This document shows positions 8,490 through 16,173 of a DNA stretch of 64,000 bases, one piece after another. The stretch comes from Clostridium sp. chh4-2 (GTDB taxonomy: Bacteria > Bacillota > Clostridia > Lachnospirales > Lachnospiraceae). Under the pieces are notes generated by a model. It ran no database searches and was not told the origin of the DNA. It saw nothing but the letters and a program-made list of their open reading frames with translations. The translations under genes and the position numbers were made by a program. The stretch is taken from positions 1 to 64,000 of the forward strand of contig NZ_PKUU01000012.1 of assembly GCF_002899675.1 (NCBI RefSeq), read 5' to 3'. Numbering within the stretch: position 1 is the stretch's first letter; each line of letters starts with the position of its first letter.

Positions 8490-8667
8490 TCTTTGCGTAT
8501 CATTTATAAACCGGCTCTGTTACTGTTTCATCAGACGGATCAGTCAGACGGCATTGTTGTATTTACCCGGAAATTGTGATAAATATATTAGTAAACATAG
8601 ATGCCTGTAAAACATTTACCGCCTGACAGCCGGGGGGAATTGAGAGGCATAACAGGAGGAAACTTCC

Positions 8668-9588
8668 ATGGATTTTCGCGAACTGTACTATATCACCATG
8701 ATAGCAGACTGCCAAAGCATTACAAAAGCTGCACAGAAACTATATATATCACAGCCGTCTCTCAGCCACCTCGTCTCAAAAGTGGAAGCGGAGCTAGGTG
8801 TGAAATTATTTGACCGGACGGCCTATCCCATCACCCAGACTTATGCAGGCGAGCGCTACGTGGATACGGCCAGGCAGATACTCCGTCTGAACGACAATAT
8901 GAGAAGAGAGTTCAGCGATATCAGCGAGGGAACCGCAGGCAGAATTACAATCGGCATGCCCACAGAACGGGTGGGTTACATGCTTCCCAGGATTCTGCCC
9001 GCCTTTAAGAAAGAATACCCCAGGATCGAGATCATGACCTTGGAAGGAAAATCAGATGTACTCATCGATTCTGTTATCAAGGGCCAGAGCAATTTCATCA
9101 TACTTCCAAGCACGGTTCACAATCAGGAGGTGGAATCCCAGCTGATCTACCAGGAAGAACTGGTCTATGTGGCAGGAGATAATCTGGTGGACGAATCCAG
9201 ATGCATGCCGGGTCATCCGGACCAGATCGACATGTCAAAAGTGGCCGACATTCCTCATGTCATGGTGAGAAAAGGACATGCCATCAGAAATGCCGCCGAA
9301 GCTCTGTTTAAACAGCATCATATCGCTCCCGACTGTATTCTGGAAACCGGAAGCACAATCACCGCCTTTAATCTGGCAATGTCAGGTGTAGGCGCCACCA
9401 TCGTGCCGTTGAGAACCGTCGAGATGTCAAAAGCCCTGAATGGCTACCGCTGTTATCAGATCGGAAGCGAGCCCTATACCTGGGATGTGAAAGTATTTTA
9501 CCGCAGGGACAGCTATCTGGACAATGCGGAACAGCGCTTCATCGAAATTGCAAAACAGACATTCAGCGTTCCACGCCGCACTCAATAA
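8668..9588 (+). CDS. LysR-family transcriptional regulator
   Basis: 306 residues with the usual N-terminal HTH (MDFRELYYITMIADCQSI, helix SQPSLSHLVSKVEAELG) and substrate-binding C-terminal domain (about residues 90-300). Start ATG lies after ACAGGAGG. It precedes the aconitase gene by 112 nt on the same strand with no visible terminator between them, so it may both be co-transcribed with and control that gene; the motif at 9621-9640 lies in the intervening region. Confidence 0.85.
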   Translation: MDFRELYYITMIADCQSITKAAQKLYISQPSLSHLVSKVEAELGVKLFDRTAYPITQTYAGERYVDTARQILRLNDNMRREFSDISEGTAGRITIGMPTERVGYMLPRILPAFKKEYPRIEIMTLEGKSDVLIDSVIKGQSNFIILPSTVHNQEVESQLIYQEELVYVAGDNLVDESRCMPGHPDQIDMSKVADIPHVMVRKGHAIRNAAEALFKQHHIAPDCILETGSTITAFNLAMSGVGATIVPLRTVEMSKALNGYRCYQIGSEPYTWDVKVFYRRDSYLDNAEQRFIEIAKQTFSVPRRTQ

Positions 9589-9620
9589 TTATAGGTTTTT
9601 ATGCATAAAGATTATTCAAT

Positions 9621-9640
9621 ATATGTATTTTATTTTATGT
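9621..9640. promoter_or_regulatory. AT-rich motif shared upstream of both aconitase-family genes (copy 2)
   Basis: ATATGTATTT followed by TATTTTATGT, 18 of 20 identical to 2421-2440, 80 nt before the aconitase start. Candidate operator, by analogy of sequence and position only. Confidence 0.4.
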
Positions 9641-9700
9641 GAAAAGTGATTTAAACTATAGATAGAGTATTAATTCAGTAAAAACATTGGAGGGTCTGTC

Positions 9701-11650
9701 GTGGGAAAATCACTAACAAGAAAAATTATTGAGTCACATTATGTATCAGGAAGCATGAAAGCAGGAGAAGAAGTATTTATCAGGGTTGATCAGACGCTGA
9801 CGCACGATATCAATGCGGTAATGACATATCTGGCCTTTGAGGCCGTCGGCCTGGATCGGGTTAGGACTGAGTGCAGCGTCAGCTATCTGGACCACAATCT
9901 TTTATATGTGGATAATAAAACCCCGGATGACCACATCTACTTACAGTCCATAGCAAAACGCTACGGTCTGTACGCATCCAGACCGGGCAACGGCATCTGC
10001 CATACGGTTCACGTCTCCAGGTTCGGTGCGCCCGGCAAGATCAGCATGGGCGGAGACAGCCATACGCCTCACGGAGGAGCCATCGGCATGCTGTGCATCG
10101 GCGTCGGCGGCATGGATGTAGCCACAGCCATGACCGGAGTGCCCATGCGCCTTCAGATGCCCTCTGTAATCAAAGTAAATCTGACCGGATCGTTAAAGCC
10201 GGGCTGCAATTCCAAAGAAGTTATTCTGGAAATGCTGCGCCGTGTCAGCATAAAAGGCGGCCTTGGCAAAGTTTATGAGTACACAGGGCCCGGAGCAGCC
10301 GCGCTGGAATGCCCGGCCAGATCGACCATAAGCAATATGGGAGCCGAGATGGGGGCGACTTCATCCATATTCCCGGCAGATGAACAGGTGCGAACGTTCA
10401 TGAAGGCCCAGGGACGGGAAGACGAATTTGTGGAACTGCTTCCCGACGAAGACGCGGAATACGATGATGTGATCGAAATCAACTTAGACGATCTGGACCC
10501 CCTGATGGCTTGTCCTCATCAGCCGGATAACGTGATGCCGTTAAAAGAAGTTCCCAAGAAACCGGTACAGCAGGTATTTATCGGAAGCTGTACCAATGCC
10601 AGTTATGCGGATATCGCAAAAGCCGCCTTAGTATTCCGGGGAAGACATGTCAATGAAAATGTGAGCTGTACCTGTGCCATCGCCTCCAAACAGATCTATA
10701 AAGCGCTGCTGCACGACGGCTATCTGGATATGCTGGTGGATGCAGGCGTCCGGCTGTTGGAACTGGCCTGCGGACCATGCTGCGCCATCGGACAGTCACC
10801 TGCCACCGAGGGAGTCGCCGTCAGAACCACCAACCGCAATTTCAAGGGACGCGCCGGTAATCCAACCGCAGAGATCTATCTGGTGAGCCCGGAAAGTGCC
10901 GCAGCAACTGCCATAGCAGGAACCTTTGCCACAGCTGAAGACATTATGGGAGAAGAGGTTAAAACGCTTTCTCTGGTACACGAACCGGAGCAGTATTTTG
11001 TGGACGATTCCATGCTCATTAAACCGCTTCCCGAGGAAGAAGCGCTGCAGACCGAAATCTTACGCGGCCCCGATATTAAACCTTTGCCGGTGCCGGATGC
11101 GCCCCAGCAGTATTTATCGGCCAAAATCAGCTTAAAGGGCAGAGATAATATATCAACAGACGACATAACGCCCGCCAGCGCCGAATTCAGCAGCATGCGT
11201 TCCAATATACCGCTGATGTCACAATACTGCTATCACCGCTATGATCCGGAATTTGCCGCCCGGGCAAAAGAACTGGGAAAGAGCATCATCATCGGCGGCG
11301 AAAATTACGGACAGGGCTCCTCCAGAGAGCATGCGGCCATAAATCCTATGTATCTTGGCGTTAAGATCGTGATTGCCAAAAGCATTGCCAGAATTCATAA
11401 GGGAAATCTGATCAATCACGGCATTATTCCAATGCTGTTCCAGTGTCAGGAAGATTACGATAAACTGGATTTGCTGGACGAACTGGAAATCGAGAATCTG
11501 CTGGACCAGATTCCGACGAGAGAGATTGTGATTCGGGATAAAACGAAAGATTTTACCTTTAAGGCCCGCCTGGATGTGTCGGATAATGAATTAGAAGTGA
11601 TTTTAAGCGGAGGCCAGTTGGCTTATTTGAAAAAAATGTTAGGAGAATAG
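9701..11650 (+). CDS. Aconitate hydratase, Aquifex-type (649 aa)
   Basis: A single-chain aconitase of the shorter bacterial/archaeal type. Cluster ligands are Cys297 (GSCTNASYAD) and Cys357/Cys360 (ACGPCCAIGQSP); the active-site GGDSHTPHGGAIG motif is near residue 110 and the C-terminal swivel domain carries GGENYGQGSSREHAA. The motif set is that of enzymes acting on citrate/isocitrate or close analogues such as homocitrate or methylcitrate. Start is GTG at 9701 after TGGAGGG; no better ATG is available. It is the second aconitase-superfamily enzyme of this block; the two are not close paralogues, since the first has a diverged Cys motif and is about 107 residues longer. Confidence 0.9.
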   Translation: MGKSLTRKIIESHYVSGSMKAGEEVFIRVDQTLTHDINAVMTYLAFEAVGLDRVRTECSVSYLDHNLLYVDNKTPDDHIYLQSIAKRYGLYASRPGNGICHTVHVSRFGAPGKISMGGDSHTPHGGAIGMLCIGVGGMDVATAMTGVPMRLQMPSVIKVNLTGSLKPGCNSKEVILEMLRRVSIKGGLGKVYEYTGPGAAALECPARSTISNMGAEMGATSSIFPADEQVRTFMKAQGREDEFVELLPDEDAEYDDVIEINLDDLDPLMACPHQPDNVMPLKEVPKKPVQQVFIGSCTNASYADIAKAALVFRGRHVNENVSCTCAIASKQIYKALLHDGYLDMLVDAGVRLLELACGPCCAIGQSPATEGVAVRTTNRNFKGRAGNPTAEIYLVSPESAAATAIAGTFATAEDIMGEEVKTLSLVHEPEQYFVDDSMLIKPLPEEEALQTEILRGPDIKPLPVPDAPQQYLSAKISLKGRDNISTDDITPASAEFSSMRSNIPLMSQYCYHRYDPEFAARAKELGKSIIIGGENYGQGSSREHAAINPMYLGVKIVIAKSIARIHKGNLINHGIIPMLFQCQEDYDKLDLLDELEIENLLDQIPTREIVIRDKTKDFTFKARLDVSDNELEVILSGGQLAYLKKMLGE

Positions 11651-11699
11651 AGCGGAATGTCAGCTGCCGCCCTATCAAAAAAGTTTCGATGAATAGAAG

Positions 11700-11748
11700 G
11701 AAACAGTAGAATTGCCAGGTTTGCCTGAGAATTTTGCTGTTTCTTTTT
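11700..11748 (+). terminator. Rho-independent terminator after aconitase
   Basis: GAAACAG (11700-11706) pairs with CTGTTTC (11737-11743), helped by an inner AATT/AATT, and is followed by TTTTTT. Confidence 0.7.
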
Positions 11749-11792
11749 TATGTTGCAGACAGACGGCAAACCGATTATTTAAAAGACTAAAA

Positions 11793-11865
11793 ACTGAAAA
11801 ATGATTTTAAAAACTGAAATTAGATTTTATAAAATGTTGATTTTTTGCATGGGTTCATGTATATT
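11793..11865 (+). promoter_or_regulatory. iclR-type gene promoter with two candidate operator copies
   Basis: TTGATT (11837-11842), 17-nt spacer, TATATT (11860-11865). Upstream are two related copies, AACTGAAAAATGATTTTA and AACTGAAATTAGATTTTA. The second holds GAAATTAGATTT (11816-11827), which recurs exactly at 12891-12902 in front of the sugar ABC operon, suggesting autoregulation by the IclR protein. Confidence 0.55.
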
Positions 11866-11897
11866 AACTATATTAGTGGAGAAAAGGAGCGAAAATC

Positions 11898-12701
11898 GTG
11901 AAAAAAGAGGGAAAAGACGAAAAAGTAAAAGCTCAGGGCAACCAGTCCAGTGTAAAGCTTTTAAAAGTTTTTGAGCATTTGATTTTAAAACGGGAGCCGC
12001 AGAGGCTTTTGGATATAGCCCGGGACTTGGGTATGAACAGCAGCACAGCGCTGCGTTTTCTGACAACGCTTGTAAATGAAGGATATGTGGATCAGAACGA
12101 AGAAACGCTTAAATATTTTCCCACCTATAAGATATGCGCTTTGGCAAGCAATGTAAATAATTATGTGGATATGCGGACCATCGCCAGACCATATATGGAG
12201 CAGCTGGCAAAAATTTTCGGAGAATCCGTATGCATGGCGGTAGAAGAAAATATGAGATCCGTTTACATCGAGGTGATCCGGGAGTCCAACCAGTCTTTAA
12301 TGATGGTGCAGAGCGTAGGAAATGCAGTTCCCATGCATTGTACGGGCAACGGAAAGGTGATGCTTTTAAATTACTCGGAAGAAGATCTGGATAAACTGAT
12401 ACGGGTGGAAGGATTGGCCCGCTATACGGAAAATACCCTTACGAGCAAGTGGCAGCTGATGGAGGAACTGAAGAAAATCCGCGAAAGAGGGTTTGCCTAT
12501 GACCAGGAAGAACGGGAACTGGGAGCCCGCTGCGTTGCATTTCCGATTTATAACTATACGGGAAAAGTGGTGGCAGGGCTGAGCGTAACAGGGCCTAAAA
12601 ACCGTCTGACAGATGAGCTGATCGCTCCGAGACTGGATGATTTCCGCAGAATTTCCATGGAGATTTCTAAAAAATTGGGCTACAATGCTTTCAATTATTA
12701 A
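11898..12701 (+). CDS. IclR-family transcriptional regulator
   Basis: 267 residues, GTG start after AAAGGAG. N-terminal winged helix (SSVKLLKVFEHLI, then LLDIARDLGMNSSTALRFL) and the IclR effector-binding domain from about residue 85 (DMRTIARPYMEQLAKIFGE to the C-terminus) are both complete. It lies between the carboxylate cluster and the sugar ABC operon on the same strand and is followed by its own terminator. The shared operator-like sequence argues that it represses the downstream sugar operon and itself; control of the aconitase block is possible but has no sequence support. Confidence 0.85.
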   Translation: MKKEGKDEKVKAQGNQSSVKLLKVFEHLILKREPQRLLDIARDLGMNSSTALRFLTTLVNEGYVDQNEETLKYFPTYKICALASNVNNYVDMRTIARPYMEQLAKIFGESVCMAVEENMRSVYIEVIRESNQSLMMVQSVGNAVPMHCTGNGKVMLLNYSEEDLDKLIRVEGLARYTENTLTSKWQLMEELKKIRERGFAYDQEERELGARCVAFPIYNYTGKVVAGLSVTGPKNRLTDELIAPRLDDFRRISMEISKKLGYNAFNY

Positions 12702-12733
12702 AATTAAATCTTAAAATAATAGGAAGACGATAG

Positions 12734-12772
12734 AAACAGGCTGTGATAAAAAAATCACAGGCCTGTTTTTTT
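12734..12772 (+). terminator. Rho-independent terminator after IclR gene
   Basis: AACAGGCTGTGAT (12735-12747) pairs with ATCACAGGCCTGTT (one bulge), followed by a run of T. Confidence 0.85.
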
Positions 12773-12785
12773 GATCCAAAATAGT

Positions 12786-12906
12786 GAAAAATACTAAAAA
12801 AACGAAAAATATGCTCCTTTATTTGATGAAAATACTAAAAAACGATTGACAATAAGGATTGTTAAATATATACTGATATTACAAAATATTGAAATTAGAT
12901 TTCAAT
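12786..12906 (+). promoter_or_regulatory. Strong promoter and operators of the CUT1 sugar ABC operon
   Basis: TTGACA (12846-12851), 17-nt spacer, TATACT (12869-12874). Downstream of the -10 box is a perfect inverted repeat, ATTGAAAT-TAG-ATTTCAAT (12888-12906), whose centre GAAATTAGATTT matches the iclR promoter. Upstream are two near-identical direct repeats GAAAA(A)TACTAAAAAA(A)CGA at 12786-12805 and 12828-12845, 42 nt apart (four helical turns), abutting the -35 box. Confidence 0.65.
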
Positions 12907-12943
12907 TATTAAAATTATATAAGAGATGGAAAGGGGAAGGAAA

Positions 12944-14341
12944 ATGAAAAAAACATCAAAAAAATTGGTCGGCTGTTTACTGTCATTTGCGACAGCGGCA
13001 ACACTTTTGTCTGGCTGTGGAGGAGGCTCATCCACACCTGCTTCTACCGAAAGCGGAAAAGAAACTTCGGCAGTCAAAGAAGAGAATGCCAGTTCTGAGG
13101 TAGCGAAGTCTGAGTTGTCGGGTACGATTACCATGTGTACCCACAGTTCAGGAGCGGAAGGTCTGCGGGCGGTATTGGATGAGTACAAAAAGACGCATCC
13201 GGATGTGGATATCGACTTTACCATATATGAAAACGTGACAGAATTTGAAACGATGATGACCAGCTGGATTTCTTCTAATTCTCTGCCCGATATGTATCTT
13301 TCGCAGACCAGCACCGTTCAGCAGCAGTATGCGGCAGAGGGGTATTTAATGCCTTTAACAGGTACCGGCATCGAAGATCATCTGGCAGAAGGGGATACCA
13401 GTCTGGTTACCTATGACGGAAAACTCTATGCATTTCCTATGGCAACGAATATGTCGGTTACTATGTGTAATAATACGGCATTAAAAGAGCTGGGAATTGA
13501 ACTGACGGTTGATAATTATCCTAAGAGTATGGGTGAATTCTTGGAATTAATGCAGAAATGCCGCGACGCCGGCGTGGAATACCCATACGGTCTTGCAGGG
13601 GCTGACCTGTCCTCCTGTACGGCATGGCCTTTCCAGTATATGTATCAAGTTCTTTACGGAGACGATCCAAACTGGTATGCCGATGTCCTTTCCGGAAAAA
13701 AGGATTGGTCTGACCCGGAATTCGTGGCAATGTTTGACGCGTATAATAAGATAAGGGAATATGTTTCTCCTGACTCACTTGGAAAGAATATGGACGGTTT
13801 ATATGCGGACTTTATCAGCGGAAATACACTGTTTCTCAGTCAGGTGGCGACAACAATCAAAAATATTAAAGCGCTTGATCCGGAATGTGACATCATTTTA
13901 CTTCCATCCAGTTTTACGGAAGACCCGGCTGACCAGACTTTGATCTCCAGCTTTGACGATGGAATCAGCATTACTGCAAATGCGAAAAATCCAGATTTGT
14001 GCCTTGATTTCCTGAACTATGTTACATCACCGGAAGGTTCTACCATCTATGCCAACACGACGGGAGTTGTATCCACAGTTGTGGGCTGTGAAGCGGAAAT
14101 CGATCCTTCCTACAGCATTGTTTATGAAGTGCTTCAAAAAGGAACCCTTCCAAACAGTCCAATCCTTTCAAGACAGTGGATTGCCGGATTTAAGGAGCTG
14201 TTAAAGAGCGGATGCCAGAACTGGCTTGCAGGAGAAGATCCTCAGTCTGTAGCTGATACGATAGCGGAAGAACACAAACGGTTAATGGATGCGGATCCTG
14301 AGTGGGTATCCAACTTCCTCGAGACTTACGAGTGGAAGTGA
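12944..14341 (+). CDS. Sugar ABC transporter substrate-binding lipoprotein (family 1)
   Basis: 466 residues. Lipoprotein signal MKKTSKKLVGCLLSFATAAT with lipobox LSGC and Cys25, a low-complexity Ser/Thr/Glu linker, then an extracellular-solute-binding family 1 domain (GTITMCTHSSGAEGL onward). ATG 12944 is preferred over ATG 12926 because AAGGGGAAGG lies between them. It delivers a sugar or oligosaccharide to the two MalFG-type permeases encoded next. A hairpin between this gene and the permeases probably lowers permease expression relative to the binding protein. Confidence 0.9.
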   Translation: MKKTSKKLVGCLLSFATAATLLSGCGGGSSTPASTESGKETSAVKEENASSEVAKSELSGTITMCTHSSGAEGLRAVLDEYKKTHPDVDIDFTIYENVTEFETMMTSWISSNSLPDMYLSQTSTVQQQYAAEGYLMPLTGTGIEDHLAEGDTSLVTYDGKLYAFPMATNMSVTMCNNTALKELGIELTVDNYPKSMGEFLELMQKCRDAGVEYPYGLAGADLSSCTAWPFQYMYQVLYGDDPNWYADVLSGKKDWSDPEFVAMFDAYNKIREYVSPDSLGKNMDGLYADFISGNTLFLSQVATTIKNIKALDPECDIILLPSSFTEDPADQTLISSFDDGISITANAKNPDLCLDFLNYVTSPEGSTIYANTTGVVSTVVGCEAEIDPSYSIVYEVLQKGTLPNSPILSRQWIAGFKELLKSGCQNWLAGEDPQSVADTIAEEHKRLMDADPEWVSNFLETYEWK

Positions 14342-14362
14342 TCATTGTAACCATCGATTGTT

Positions 14363-14400
14363 ACAGGGTGCCAGTATCATCCGGCGCCCTGTATCTTTTT
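14363..14400 (+). terminator. Intra-operon attenuator-like hairpin
   Basis: ACAGGGTGCC (14363-14372) pairs with GGCGCCCTGT (14383-14392) with one G-T pair, followed by ATCTTTTTT. It lies between binding protein and permease genes, where partial terminators or mRNA-stabilising stems set stoichiometry. Confidence 0.75.
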
Positions 14401-14427
14401 TGAGAGCCGTGATCCAAGGAGAGCAAT

Positions 14428-15303
14428 ATGAAGAGAAAAAGTACGATTTTGGAGTTTTTGATCGTAATTCCGGCATTATCATTTTATCTGATATTTGTCA
14501 TTTATCCGCTGTTGGGCGGCATATTTTACAGTTTGACGGATTGGAATGGGGTATCCGCCTCATTTAAGTTTATTAATATAGAAAATTATATTAAGCTGTT
14601 CCAGGACAAATATGTGCTGGAACCATTAAAAAATACGTTTATCTATGCATTTTTCACCACGATTATCCTGAATATTCTGGGCCTTGCCATGGCGGTGGGA
14701 ACGGAAAATGTCAGCCATGGGAAAAATGTATTCCGCGCATTATTATTTGTTCCTGCTGTAGTGAGTTCAATTCTGGTCGGATTTGTCTTTAACTTCTTTT
14801 TTGCAAATGTATTGGCCGACATCGGTAAGGCATGGAATCTGCCTTTGCTGGCTAACAACATATTGGGAAGCACTAAACATTCGCTTTGGATGGGGATTTT
14901 AGTTTCCTCATGGAAAATGGCCGGCTGGTATATGGTTATTTACATAGCAGGACTGCAGAACATCGACCAGTCTCTGTACGATGCGGCGGATATTGATGGG
15001 GCGACCAGCTGGAAGCGGTTCCGGTATGTGACATTTCCTTTATTGGCTCCGTCCTTTACAATCAATATGGTTTTAGCCGTGGAACGCGCTTTTAAGGAAT
15101 ACGATATGATCTTCGCGCTGACAGGCGGAGGCCCGGGCCGGTCCAGCGAAGTGATTTCCATGACCATATATAATGAATCCTTTACAAACAAACGGGCCGG
15201 ATATGGAGCAGCGCTAGGAGTCGTGCTCTTTGTCATCATTGTAGTTATCACCCTGTTCCAGATGAAGGTATTGAGAAGGAGGGAAGATAATGCGAGAGAA
15301 TAG
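14428..15303 (+). CDS. Sugar ABC transporter permease (MalF/UgpA-like)
   Basis: 291 residues with six predicted membrane helices. The EAA loop that docks onto the ATPase is seen as LYDAADIDGATSWKRFRYVT (about residues 181-200). Start ATG follows AAGGAG. It overlaps the next permease by 14 nt and forms the heterodimeric channel with it. No ATPase gene lies in the operon, as is common for Firmicute CUT1 importers that share an MsmX-type ATPase. Confidence 0.9.
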   Translation: MKRKSTILEFLIVIPALSFYLIFVIYPLLGGIFYSLTDWNGVSASFKFINIENYIKLFQDKYVLEPLKNTFIYAFFTTIILNILGLAMAVGTENVSHGKNVFRALLFVPAVVSSILVGFVFNFFFANVLADIGKAWNLPLLANNILGSTKHSLWMGILVSSWKMAGWYMVIYIAGLQNIDQSLYDAADIDGATSWKRFRYVTFPLLAPSFTINMVLAVERAFKEYDMIFALTGGGPGRSSEVISMTIYNESFTNKRAGYGAALGVVLFVIIVVITLFQMKVLRRREDNARE

Positions 15304-16138
15304 TAAAAAAAGAAGCAGGTTTGTAAAAGAAAGTATCATTATGGTTCTCATGCTGGCATGCGCTGCGATTATCCTGTATCCGTTTTTTATGATGCTCATG
15401 ATTTCGCTGAAATCCACCAAAGAAGCCCTTATTAGCCCTAATACATTTCCAAAAGAGCTCCACTGGGAAAATTTCAGAATTGCATGGGAGAAGATGAAAT
15501 TCCCTACGGTTTTTGCGAATACGGTTTTTATTACCGTGCTGAGCCTGTTCGGCATCATTGTGCTTTCCGGTTTGGCGGCCTATATTATCGCATGGTCGAA
15601 ACACCAGAAATTCTATAACTTTATCTACTTGTTTTTCTTATGCGGCATTATGATTCCGTTTTATACCGCATTGGTGCCGTTAGTAAAACTGATGACAGAT
15701 TTTCACTTAAATAATTCCCTGACAGGAATGGTCATCTATTACTGCGGTAGAAATATGCCTATGGCGGTTTTCCTCTACACCGGATTTGTAAGAGGGATTC
15801 CCAGGGAAATTCTGGAAGCCGGGCGCGTGGACGGGGCGAATCTGATGCAGCTGTACTGGAAAGTCCTGTTTCCGATCATGAAACCCATCACTTCCACGAT
15901 TCTGGTGCTGGATGCGCTGCAGCTGTGGAATGATTTCCTGTTCCCGCGCATCATGCTGACCAGCAATAAGCTCAGAACCATTACCATGGCCCAGTATTAT
16001 TTCCGGTCTGAAAACAGCAACCAATGGGGGCTTGCGTTTGCGGCATTTATCCTGTCCATTGTCCCTATCATTATTTTCTATTTTGCATTCCAGAAAAACA
16101 TCGTAAAAGGCGTCGCCGCAGGCGCTGTGAAAGGTTGA
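15290..16138 (+). CDS. Sugar ABC transporter permease (MalG/UgpE-like)
   Basis: 282 residues, six membrane helices and the EAA loop ILEAGRVDGANLMQLYWKVL (about residues 175-194). It ends with the typical QKNIVKGVAAGAVKG tail of CUT1 MalG-type permeases. Translation is coupled to the upstream permease by the 14-nt overlap, with GGAGGG inside the upstream gene as its ribosome binding site. Confidence 0.9.
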   Translation: MRENSKKRSRFVKESIIMVLMLACAAIILYPFFMMLMISLKSTKEALISPNTFPKELHWENFRIAWEKMKFPTVFANTVFITVLSLFGIIVLSGLAAYIIAWSKHQKFYNFIYLFFLCGIMIPFYTALVPLVKLMTDFHLNNSLTGMVIYYCGRNMPMAVFLYTGFVRGIPREILEAGRVDGANLMQLYWKVLFPIMKPITSTILVLDALQLWNDFLFPRIMLTSNKLRTITMAQYYFRSENSNQWGLAFAAFILSIVPIIIFYFAFQKNIVKGVAAGAVKG

Positions 16139-16173
16139 GGAACCGATAGAATTATCGTTGAGGAGGAAAACTT

